The translations under genes and the position numbers were made by a program. Of a DNA stretch of 5,552 bases, positions 1-5,552 are shown one piece after another. The stretch covers positions 1 to 5,552 of the forward strand of contig JACCSN010000131.1 in NCBI GenBank assembly GCA_013812985.1, read 5' to 3'. The DNA comes from Hyphomicrobiales bacterium. GTDB lineage: Bacteria > Pseudomonadota > Alphaproteobacteria > Rhizobiales > Afifellaceae. Within the stretch, counting starts at the first letter, position 1; each line of letters begins with the position of its first letter. The notes beneath the pieces were generated by a model. That model worked only from the letters and a program-made list of their open reading frames with translations, was not told the origin of the DNA and searched no databases.

Positions 1-167
1 ATCGCGGCGAGCGCCGCCGACCACCAGCACGGCCACAGGAGCAACTGCCAGCCGATCGGCCGGTCCCAGCGGGCGAGCCGGCCGTAGGGCTTCAGCCATT
101 CCGGCGCGAATCGGTCGAGCCAGTTCTTCGGCCGAGCGTCGGGCAGAACATTTGCGCGGGCGGTCAC
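1..167 (-). CDS. ubiA: 4-hydroxybenzoate polyprenyltransferase UbiA, N-terminal part (cut by window edge)
   Basis: UbiA is an integral inner-membrane prenyltransferase that attaches the polyprenyl tail to 4-hydroxybenzoate in ubiquinone synthesis. Only the first 55 residues are visible. They begin VTARANVLPDARPKNW. Residues 27-55 contain RLARWDRPIGW followed by QLLLWPCWWSAALAA, which matches the family's amphipathic entry (R-x-D-[RK]-P-I-G) and the start of the first membrane helix. The Asp-rich NDxxDxxxD prenyl-diphosphate site would lie beyond the window. The start is GTG at 165-167. It is the only recognised start codon after the in-frame stop at 198-200, and a purine run AGAGGG lies immediately upstream, though its spacing is short and weak. 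It lies 71 nt downstream of folC on the same strand, so it may be co-transcribed or separated by the hairpin at 187-229. The family call is firm because of the DRPIG signature. The exact substrate is inferred from the family, since related UbiA-superfamily enzymes share this motif. Confidence 0.85.
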   Translation of the reverse strand, partial: MTARANVLPDARPKNWLDRFAPEWLKPYGRLARWDRPIGWQLLLWPCWWSAALAA

Positions 168-186
168 GCCCTCTGCTGGCGCGGCA

Positions 187-229
187 CGGCGCTGCCGTCA
201 AGGCGGCTTTGGTCGAGCAGGCAGCGCCG
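187..229 (-). repeat. Perfect 10-bp inverted repeat (hairpin) between folC and ubiA
   Basis: CGGCGCTGCC at 187-196 is the exact reverse complement of GGCAGCGCCG at 220-229, with a 23-nt loop (197-219). In the transcript running from folC to ubiA it begins 9 nt after the folC stop codon and ends 19 nt before the ubiA GTG. It has no downstream U tract, so it is not a classical intrinsic terminator. It could be an mRNA-stabilising or partial-termination element after folC. The complementarity is directly seen; the function is inference. Confidence 0.6.
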
Positions 230-238
230 CGTCGCCAA

Positions 239-1549
239 CTATTCCGGCAACGGGCCGTTCTCCTTCAGCACGCTGCCCGCCAGGTAAAGCGAGCCGCAGA
301 TCAGGATGCGGAGCGGCCGGTCGGCGGCGCGCAGCGATTGCAGGGCGGCGCGGACATTCGGGTAGGCGCGGGCCGGGACATCGGCTTCCATGGCGATGGC
401 GGCAAGCTCGTCGGGATCGAAGCCCGCATCGCTGCCCGGCACCGGCACGGTCATGGCGTGGCGGGTGAGCCCGGCGAAAGGGCGGAAGAAGCCGGCCGGA
501 TCCTTCGTAGTGAGCATGCCGGAGATGAGCACCAGCGGGCGCGGATCGCGGTCCTCGATCTCGGCGAAAGCCGTCGCGATGGCCACGCCCGCCGCGGGAT
601 TGTGGCCCCCGTCGAGCCAGATGTCGGAACCGGACGGCGCGGCTTCCACCAGGGGGCCGGACCTTAATCGCTGCATCCGCGCCGGCCAGTCCGCATTGAC
701 AAGGCCGGCTTCGATCGCCTGCTCGGGAAGCTTGACGCCGGCGCGCCTGAGCGTCGCGATGGCGAGGCCGGCATTCTCGATCTGGTGGCCGCCGGGAAGC
801 CGCGGCAGCGGCAGATCGAGGAGGCCGGCTTCGTCCTGGTAGACCAGCCGCCCCCGCTCGGCATAGGCCATGTAATCCGTGCCGTTGACGAAGAGCGGGG
901 CGCCCGCCGCCTTCGCCTCCACCTCGATCATCGCCAGAGCGTGCTCGTCCTGGGGGCCGATGATCCCCGGCGCGCCTCGCTTCAGGATGCCCGCCTTCTC
1001 CGCCGCGATGCCGGCCAGGTTGTCGCCGAGGAAATCGGCGTGGTCGTGGCTGACCGAGGCGATGCAAGTGGCGAACGGCGCCGCGATCACGTTGGTGGCG
1101 TCGTAGCGGCCGCCGAGGCCGACCTCCAGCAGGGTGAAATCGGCAGGATGCGCCGCGTAGAGGTGGAGGGCCACGGCCGTCGTCACCTCGAAGAAGGTGA
1201 TCGGCTCGCCCCCGTTGGCCCGGCGGATGTCGGAGATGGCCTGGATCAGCGTGGCGTCGTCGGCCAGCCGGCCGCCGCCTTCGCGGCCGATGCGGATGCG
1301 CTCGTTGAAGCGGACAAGATGCGGCGACGTGTAGGCATGCACGCGTTGCCCGGCGGCTTCGAGAATGGCGCGCAGGAAGGCGACGGTCGAGCCTTTGCCG
1401 TTCGTGCCCGCGACATGGATGACCGGCGGCAAGCGGTCCTGCGGCCGGTCGAGCCGGTCGAGGAGCCGCACGATCCGCTCCAGCGAGAGGTCGATACGGC
1501 GGGGATGGAGCGCGCCGAGCGCGTCCAGGAGAAAATCGAGTTCGGACAT
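239..1549 (-). CDS. folC: Bifunctional dihydrofolate synthase / folylpolyglutamate synthase FolC
   Basis: FolC is a cytoplasmic ATP-dependent ligase. It adds L-glutamate to dihydropteroate to form dihydrofolate, then extends the glutamate chain on reduced folates. The 436-residue product has the full Mur-ligase-like layout. The P-loop AGTNGKGST is at residues 47-55, TSPHLVRFNER at 74-84, the FFEVTTAVAL segment near 119-128, and LEVGLGGRYDATN at 141-153. SHDHADFLGD at 167-176 is followed by EKAGI at 184-188, which supplies the usual (normally carbamylated) lysine. WPARMQ is at 288-293 and the C-terminal-domain motif LDGGHNPAA at 312-320. Length is normal for the family. I chose the ATG at 1547-1549 (MSELDFLLDALGALHP). 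The frame stays open to a TTG at 1582, but that would overlap accD, adds 11 residues not expected in the family, and has no visible ribosome site. The site before the ATG is also weak, so translation may be coupled to accD, whose stop lies 19 nt upstream. Confidence 0.96.
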   Translation of the reverse strand: MSELDFLLDALGALHPRRIDLSLERIVRLLDRLDRPQDRLPPVIHVAGTNGKGSTVAFLRAILEAAGQRVHAYTSPHLVRFNERIRIGREGGGRLADDATLIQAISDIRRANGGEPITFFEVTTAVALHLYAAHPADFTLLEVGLGGRYDATNVIAAPFATCIASVSHDHADFLGDNLAGIAAEKAGILKRGAPGIIGPQDEHALAMIEVEAKAAGAPLFVNGTDYMAYAERGRLVYQDEAGLLDLPLPRLPGGHQIENAGLAIATLRRAGVKLPEQAIEAGLVNADWPARMQRLRSGPLVEAAPSGSDIWLDGGHNPAAGVAIATAFAEIEDRDPRPLVLISGMLTTKDPAGFFRPFAGLTRHAMTVPVPGSDAGFDPDELAAIAMEADVPARAYPNVRAALQSLRAADRPLRILICGSLYLAGSVLKENGPLPE

Positions 1550-1568
1550 CGGTTCGTCGAGGGGGGCC

Positions 1569-2537
1569 CTAAGGCGCGGCAACGGCCGCGGGTTCCGCTA
1601 TCGCGGCTGCGCCATCTCCGGTCGGGCCTGGCTCGCCTTCGCCGTCCCGCCAAGCGCCATTGCCTTGCGAATTGTGGCCGATACCCGGCGGCAGCTTCAT
1701 CAAGAGCCGGCAGAGCCGGGCGACCGTCTCGCGAATCTTGTGGCGATGCACGACGATGTCGACCATGCCGTGATCGAGCAGGTACTCGGACCGCTGAAAC
1801 CCTTCCGGAAGCTTCTCGCGGATCGTCTGCTCGATGACGCGCGGGCCGGCGAAGCCGATCAGGGCGCCGGGCTCGGCAAGGTGCACGTCGCCAAGCATGG
1901 CGTAGGAGGCGGTGACCCCGCCGGTCGTCGGGTTTGTCAGCACGACGAGGTAGGGCAGCCCCGCCTCTTTCACCATCTGCACGGCGGCGGTGGTGCGTGG
2001 CAGCTGCATCAGCGACAGGATGCCCTCCTGCATCCGCGCCCCGCCGGAGGCCGCGAACAGGACATAGGGGACTTGGCGGTCGCAGGCGGCCCGAGCCCCG
2101 GAGATGATGGCCTCGGCGGCGGCCATGCCGAGCGAGCCGCCCATGAAATCGAAATCCTGGACCGCGGCGACGAGCGGCACAGCTTCGACGCTGCCCGCCC
2201 CGATGAGGACGGCGTCGTCCAGGCCGGTCTTGGCCTTGGCCGCTTTCAGCCGTTCCGTATAGCGTCGCTCGTCACGAAACCGCAGCGGATCCACCGGAAC
2301 GGACGGCGACGCGATCGGCTCCCAGGTCGCGTCGTCGAAAAACAGCCGCATGCGCGTGCGCGCGTCGAGCCGTTGATGGTAGCCGGAACCGGGGAAGACG
2401 AACTGGTTGGCTTCCAGCTCCTTGTGGAAGACCATCTCGCCGGTTTCCGGGCACTTGACCCAAAGGTTCTCCGGCGATTCGCGCTTCGGCCAGAGCCCGC
2501 GGATTTTTGGCCGGACGACGTTGGAAATCCAGTTCAA
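1569..2537 (-). CDS. accD: Acetyl-CoA carboxylase carboxyltransferase subunit beta AccD
   Basis: AccD pairs with AccA to form the carboxyltransferase that moves CO2 from biotin-BCCP to acetyl-CoA, giving malonyl-CoA for fatty-acid synthesis in the cytoplasm. The 322-residue product starts [35 protein letters not shown] across two consecutive family blocks. The crotonase-fold core carries SGGARMQEG at 164-172, [10 protein letters not shown] at 204-213 and [11 protein letters not shown] at 228-238, the glycine-rich CoA/oxyanion elements. In the N-terminal zinc ribbon only Cys29 remains; the other three positions align with Thr32, Phe48 and Ser51. To my knowledge this is shared with other alphaproteobacterial AccD. 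Residues about 284-322 form a Gly/Ala/Pro-rich, probably disordered tail containing GIGHNS. The start is TTG at 2535-2537. It begins the conserved MNWI block, there is no ATG nearby, and a strong AGGAG precedes it. It sits 20 nt after trpA and 19 nt before folC, which implies co-transcription. Confidence 0.97.
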   Translation of the reverse strand: MNWISNVVRPKIRGLWPKRESPENLWVKCPETGEMVFHKELEANQFVFPGSGYHQRLDARTRMRLFFDDATWEPIASPSVPVDPLRFRDERRYTERLKAAKAKTGLDDAVLIGAGSVEAVPLVAAVQDFDFMGGSLGMAAAEAIISGARAACDRQVPYVLFAASGGARMQEGILSLMQLPRTTAAVQMVKEAGLPYLVVLTNPTTGGVTASYAMLGDVHLAEPGALIGFAGPRVIEQTIREKLPEGFQRSEYLLDHGMVDIVVHRHKIRETVARLCRLLMKLPPGIGHNSQGNGAWRDGEGEPGPTGDGAAAIAEPAAVAAP

Positions 2538-2540
2538 GAA

Positions 2541-2551
2541 CCTCTCCTCTT
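2541..2551 (-). promoter_or_regulatory. Strong ribosome binding site for the TTG start of accD
   Basis: Read on the minus strand, AAGAGGAGAGG lies just before TTC-TTG-AAC-TGG. The AGGAG core is 6 nt from the TTG. The purine-rich site together with the conserved N-terminus MNWISN decides this unusual start. It fills most of the short gap between trpA and accD. Confidence 0.7.
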
Positions 2552-2557
2552 CCGCCG

Positions 2558-3397
2558 CTACTCGGCGGCCATCAGGCGCGCCGCGTGAACGCCTTGCGCA
2601 AGGGCGGCCACGAGCTCCGTCACCGCACCAACGGTCCGGGGGGTGGCTTGGTTCGCGGCGTCGAGGCTCGACGCGATCGCGCTGACCAGGGCCGAGCCCA
2701 CCACGACGCCGTCGGCGTTGCGCCCGATCGCGGCCGCCTGCTCAGGCGTCCTCACGCCGAAGCCGACGGCGACGGGTAGATCAGTATGGGCCTTGATCCG
2801 CTCAACCGCCGCGGCGACGCGGGTGGAGTCCGGCGCGGCGGTTCCGGTGATCCCGGCGATCGACACGTAATAGACGAAACCCGACGTGTTCTGAAGGACC
2901 GCGGGAAGCCGCGCTTCGTCCGTGGTCGGCGCGGCGAGCCGGATGAAGTTCAGCCCCGCTTTCATTGCAGGGATGCATAGCTCGTCATCGGCTTCCGGCG
3001 GCAGGTCGACGATGATGAGACCATCGACCCCGGCTTTCTTGGCTTCAGCGACAAAGAGTTCCGGCCCAAAAATGTAGATCGGGTTGTAATAGCCCATGAG
3101 GACGATGGGGGTATCGGCGTCGCCATGGCGAAAGCCGCGCACCAGGTCCAGCGTCCTCGCCATGGTCTGGCCGCCCGTCAACGCGCGCAGGCCCGAAGCC
3201 TGGATCGCCGGGCCGTCGGCCATCGGGTCGGAAAACGGCATGCCGAGCTCGACGATATCGGCGCCGGCGGCAGGCAGCGCCTTCACGATTGCGAGCGAGG
3301 TGTCGTAATCCGGATCGCCGGCGGTGACGAATGTGACAAGGGCCGGGCGGGCTTTCCGGTTAAGCTCGGCGAAGCGGCGGTCGATGCGGGTGGTCAT
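2558..3397 (-). CDS. trpA: Tryptophan synthase alpha subunit TrpA
   Basis: TrpA cleaves indole-3-glycerol phosphate to indole and glyceraldehyde-3-phosphate, and passes indole through a tunnel to TrpB. The 279-residue product is a complete TIM barrel. [13 protein letters not shown] is at 18-30 and [18 protein letters not shown] at 49-66. Glu50 and Asp61 in that block correspond to the catalytic Glu49 and Asp60 of the E. coli enzyme. MGYYNPI is at 101-107 and [10 protein letters not shown] at 130-139. Loop 6, AGITG, is at 181-185, and the phosphate-binding VGFGV and GSALV segments are at 211-215 and 234-238. I chose the ATG at 3395-3397 because [13 protein letters not shown] is the family N-terminus and a GCGAGG Shine-Dalgarno-like site lies 6 nt upstream. 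An in-frame ATG nine codons further upstream would add a non-family extension. It is the first gene of the trpA-accD-folC run. No trpB lies upstream in this window, so the partner subunit must be encoded elsewhere. Confidence 0.97.
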   Translation of the reverse strand: MTTRIDRRFAELNRKARPALVTFVTAGDPDYDTSLAIVKALPAAGADIVELGMPFSDPMADGPAIQASGLRALTGGQTMARTLDLVRGFRHGDADTPIVLMGYYNPIYIFGPELFVAEAKKAGVDGLIIVDLPPEADDELCIPAMKAGLNFIRLAAPTTDEARLPAVLQNTSGFVYYVSIAGITGTAAPDSTRVAAAVERIKAHTDLPVAVGFGVRTPEQAAAIGRNADGVVVGSALVSAIASSLDAANQATPRTVGAVTELVAALAQGVHAARLMAAE

Positions 3398-3562
3398 GAC
3401 CGCCTCGCTAACACAGGACGGCATCGTGGGAAATGTCAGCGCGCGCCGCGTGGCCGGCGCACATGAGAACGATTGTCGAAGCGCGAAGAACAGTCGATAT
3501 CGGCGCGCCGTCCCGCTGCAGCATGCCTGCGCGACCTGTCCTGCAGCCACGAAAGGCCGAGC
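3398..3562. promoter_or_regulatory. Divergent intergenic region between trpA and the hyuA-like gene
   Basis: This 165-nt region has no convincing gene and should contain promoters for both directions. For the plus strand, TTGTCG (3473-3478) and GATATC (3496-3501) are separated by 17 nt and resemble a weak sigma-70-type -35/-10 pair. For the minus strand, CTGACA (3439-3434) followed 18 nt later by TGTGTT (3415-3410) is a weaker candidate lying very near the trpA ribosome site. The region also holds the 10-nt palindrome CGGCGCGCCG (3501-3510) and two CTGCAGC copies (3516-3522 and 3541-3547), which could be operator sites. I found no trp leader peptide, no TrpB C-terminal remnant and no terminator. 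The promoters are inferred from short matches only; the region's role as a divergent control region follows from gene orientation. Confidence 0.5.
3552..3556 (+). promoter_or_regulatory. Ribosome binding site for the TTG start of the hyuA-like gene
   Basis: AAAGG, within GAAAGG, lies 6 nt before the TTG at 3563-3565. No in-frame ATG or GTG lies between this codon and the in-frame stop TGA at 3464-3466. The TTG also gives the N-terminus [15 protein letters not shown] expected for the family, so the site supports this start. Confidence 0.5.
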
Positions 3563-5552
3563 TTGTCCAAGCTGATCGGCATAGATACCGGTGGGACCTA
3601 CACCGACGCCGTCCTTTTCAGCGAGGCGGACGGCGTGCTGGCCAAGGCCAAGGCGCTGACGACACGACAGGATCTGTCGATCGGAATCGCTGGCGCGCTC
3701 GACGGCGTCATTCCCGGCCTGACCGCCTCGTACGGCGACATCGGCATGGTGTGTCTGTCGACCACGCTTGCCACCAACGCCATTGTCGAGGATCTCGGCG
3801 ACAGGGTGGGACTCGTGCTGATCGGGTTCCAGGACACCGATATGAAGCGCGCAGGCCTTGGCGCAGCGCTGCGCGACGATCCCGTTCTCTTCGTCGCCGG
3901 CGGCCACAATGCCCATGGCGCGGAACAAGCGGCGCTCGACCTGGGATCGATCGGCGCCTGGCTTGAGGGCCCGGCGGCGGCCGCGGGCGCCTTCGCCGTG
4001 GCCGGCCTGTTCTCCATCGCCAATTCGGGGCACGAGCTTGCGGTTCGCGACCTCATCGTCGAACTCACCGGAAAGCCGGCCACCTGCGGCCATGAGCTCT
4101 CGGCGCGGCTGAACGCGCCGAAGCGGGCCCTGACATCGCTCCTGAATGCCCGGCTGATCAGCATCATCCACGATCTGATCGATTCGACCCAACAGCTTCT
4201 ACATGCCCGAGGGGTGGGCGCCGCTTTGATGGTCGTCAAGGGCGACGGGTCGCTGATTGCGGCGGCGGAGGCGCGTCGCAAGCCGATCGAGACCATCCTG
4301 TCCGGGCCCGCGGCGAGCATCGTCGGGGCAGGCTACCTGACCGGCCTCAAGGACGCCGTCGTTTCCGATATGGGAGGGACGACGACGGATATCGCCATTC
4401 TCCGCGACGGACGCCCGCGTCTTGACGAGAACGGCGCCCGGGTCGGCGGCTGGACCACGATGGTGGAAGCTGTGGCCGTTCATACGATCGGCCTGGGCGG
4501 CGACAGCGAAGTATGGCAGGATCCGGACGCAACAAGGCTGCATCTGCGGCTCGGCCCTCGCCGGGTCGTTCCGGTAAGTCTGCTGGCGACGCAATTCGGG
4601 CCTGCGGTGCATGCGGCGCTCGACCGCCAGGCCGCTCTTCCCGTCCCGCCCATGGATGCTGGCCTCTTCGCGGTTCTTTCCGGGCGCCGGACAACAGGGA
4701 GGCCGGCCGATCCGGTTGAAGCCGAAATCACAGCCGAAATCGCGGGCGGTCCGGCGGCGCTGCCGGACCTGTTGATCAGCCGGGGCCACCGATCGGCGCT
4801 GCGCCGCCTCGTCGGGCGAGGCGCGGCGCTCATCGCCGGCTTCACCCCGTCCGACGCCGCCCACACGCTGGGCCGGCACTGCGCTTGGGACCGTGATGCG
4901 GCGGTGAAAACGGCGGCGCTGTTCGCGCGCCAGCGCACCCGCCTGGGCGCCGATCTCGCCGAAGGCGCCGAGGCCGTCAGCGGCGCCGTGATCCAGGCCG
5001 TTATTGAAGCAAGCGCTAATTTCCTGCTCGACGCCGCTTTCCGGGAAGATGGCGATTCGGCTGAGACGCCGAGCGCCCATCCGCTGGTGCGGGCTGCCCT
5101 GGCGCGTCGGCGGGCGCTGGTTGAGCTCGACGTGCGACTCTCCGCACCGATCATTGCGCTCGGCGCTCCGGCGCGCACCTATTATGAAGACGTCGCCGCC
5201 CGGCTGAATACGATAGCGGCTATTCCCGCCGACGCTGACGTGGCGAATGCGATCGGCGCGATCGTCGGCCACGTCCGCATCATCGCGACGACGCTGATCT
5301 CGCGACCGTCGGACGAGGCGTTCCGCGCCCACCTGGAGAGCGGCCCGAAAGATTTCGCCGACATCGACGCCGCGGTTGCCTACGTCGAGCAATCGCTGCG
5401 CGACGAGGTGTCCCGCCGCGCGGCGACGAATGGCGCGCCGCATGTGGAGATCGCCATGGAACGCGACCAGGCTACGGCGCCGGTCGCCGGCAAGGAGCTT
5501 TTCCTTGAGATGCGGATCACCGCGACTGGAACGGGCAGGCCGGCTTTTGCGG
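3563..5552 (+). CDS. Hydantoinase/oxoprolinase family protein, HyuA-like ATPase (3' end cut by window)
   Basis: This family (N-methylhydantoinase A, 5-oxoprolinase N-terminal half, acetone/acetophenone carboxylase subunits) uses an ASKHA-type fold to bind ATP and phosphorylate cyclic amides or ketones. The frame is open for 663 codons to the window edge. [12 protein letters not shown] at residues 6-17 is the first phosphate-binding loop, and STTLATNA at 66-73 is a family block. SGPAAS at 247-252 precedes [10 protein letters not shown] at 269-278, the second phosphate loop with acidic residues. [11 protein letters not shown] at 307-317 is the family's glycine-rich motif. [11 protein letters not shown] and [12 protein letters not shown] lie near 406-437, and PIIALGAPA at 529-537 looks like the adenosine-binding segment. 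No signal peptide or membrane segment is seen, so it is probably cytoplasmic. No HyuB partner is visible, because the gene runs off the edge. The size and GLGGDS form suggest the roughly 650-720-residue stand-alone HyuA-like subgroup. The substrate is unknown; hydantoin, 5-oxoproline or a related cyclic amide are possibilities only. Confidence 0.92.
   Translation, partial: MSKLIGIDTGGTYTDAVLFSEADGVLAKAKALTTRQDLSIGIAGALDGVIPGLTASYGDIGMVCLSTTLATNAIVEDLGDRVGLVLIGFQDTDMKRAGLGAALRDDPVLFVAGGHNAHGAEQAALDLGSIGAWLEGPAAAAGAFAVAGLFSIANSGHELAVRDLIVELTGKPATCGHELSARLNAPKRALTSLLNARLISIIHDLIDSTQQLLHARGVGAALMVVKGDGSLIAAAEARRKPIETILSGPAASIVGAGYLTGLKDAVVSDMGGTTTDIAILRDGRPRLDENGARVGGWTTMVEAVAVHTIGLGGDSEVWQDPDATRLHLRLGPRRVVPVSLLATQFGPAVHAALDRQAALPVPPMDAGLFAVLSGRRTTGRPADPVEAEITAEIAGGPAALPDLLISRGHRSALRRLVGRGAALIAGFTPSDAAHTLGRHCAWDRDAAVKTAALFARQRTRLGADLAEGAEAVSGAVIQAVIEASANFLLDAAFREDGDSAETPSAHPLVRAALARRRALVELDVRLSAPIIALGAPARTYYEDVAARLNTIAAIPADADVANAIGAIVGHVRIIATTLISRPSDEAFRAHLESGPKDFADIDAAVAYVEQSLRDEVSRRAATNGAPHVEIAMERDQATAPVAGKELFLEMRITATGTGRPAFA

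Noticed and set aside
198..1067. Minus-strand open frame of 289 codons inside folC in another frame
   Set aside because: It overlaps FolC almost completely on the same strand, has Arg-rich composition and lacks motifs, whereas the FolC frame is continuous and canonical.
1550..1582. TTG-initiated 11-residue extension of FolC overlapping the accD stop
   Set aside because: There is no ribosome site before the TTG, and the extra residues [11 protein letters not shown] are not family-like; the ATG giving MSELDFLLDAL fits better.
785..1837. Plus-strand open frame of 350 codons across folC
   Set aside because: It is antisense to the conserved FolC motifs and has shadow-frame composition with no recognisable protein family.
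2553..2570. Small GC hairpin (CCGCC/GGCGG) at the trpA stop codon as a terminator
   Set aside because: Only five base pairs and no U tract. It lies directly before the accD ribosome site within a tight operon, so termination is unlikely.
1365..2588. Plus-strand open frame of 407 codons across accD and the start of folC
   Set aside because: It is antisense to two clear housekeeping genes, is rich in Arg and His, and shows no domain; the real coding is on the minus strand.
3433..3966. Plus-strand open frame of 177 codons starting in the intergenic region
   Set aside because: It overlaps the HyuA-like N-terminus in a different frame and becomes Arg-rich after 3563; the [10 protein letters not shown] frame is the real one.
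2558..4192. Minus-strand frame open for 544 codons, extending trpA far upstream into the antisense of the hyuA-like gene
   Set aside because: Only the last 279 codons match TrpA. The upstream part is antisense to a well-supported HyuA-like coding region, has an Arg/Gly/Ala-rich composition typical of GC-rich shadow frames, and has no recognisable domain.
4199..5443. Minus-strand open frame of 414 codons antisense to the hyuA-like gene
   Set aside because: Its translation is Arg/Gly/Ala-rich with no family motif, while the opposite strand encodes ordered ASKHA motifs along its whole length. It is a composition artefact.

Overview
The window reads as a core-chromosome segment of a GC-rich alphaproteobacterium, probably Hyphomicrobiales/Rhizobiales-like. 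The evidence is the gene order trpA-accD-folC, an AccD beginning [13 protein letters not shown] that keeps only one of the four zinc-ribbon cysteines, and strong third-position G/C use. The species-level assignment is inference.

Layout, left to right. Positions 1-167 (minus strand) hold the first 55 codons of ubiA, 4-hydroxybenzoate polyprenyltransferase of ubiquinone synthesis, cut by the window edge. A 71-nt gap containing a perfect 10-bp GC-rich inverted repeat separates it from folC (239-1549, minus). Next come accD (1569-2537, minus) and trpA (2558-3397, minus). trpA, accD and folC run in the same direction with gaps of 20 and 19 nt, so they look like one operon transcribed right to left. 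A 165-nt divergent intergenic region follows. From 3563 a plus-strand hydantoinase/oxoprolinase-family (HyuA-like) ATPase gene runs off the right end without a stop (663 codons visible).

How the genes fit together. TrpA makes indole for the last step of tryptophan synthesis, AccD is the carboxyltransferase beta subunit that commits acetyl-CoA to fatty-acid synthesis, FolC makes dihydrofolate and folate polyglutamates, and UbiA makes the prenylated quinone precursor. They share operon context rather than a single pathway. The usual alphaproteobacterial partner upstream of trpA is trpB (often trpF-trpB-trpA-accD-folC). Here that place is taken by the divergent HyuA-like gene, so the trp genes are split or rearranged at this point. 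The HyuA-like protein has an intact ASKHA-type ATP-binding framework, but its substrate cannot be read from the sequence.

I see no RNA gene, CRISPR array, insertion sequence or phage gene. Three of the five genes appear to use non-ATG starts (TTG for accD and hyuA, GTG for ubiA). I found nothing that amounts to a previously undescribed system; the points worth checking are the synteny break, the folC-ubiA hairpin, the HyuA subgroup and the AccD tail.
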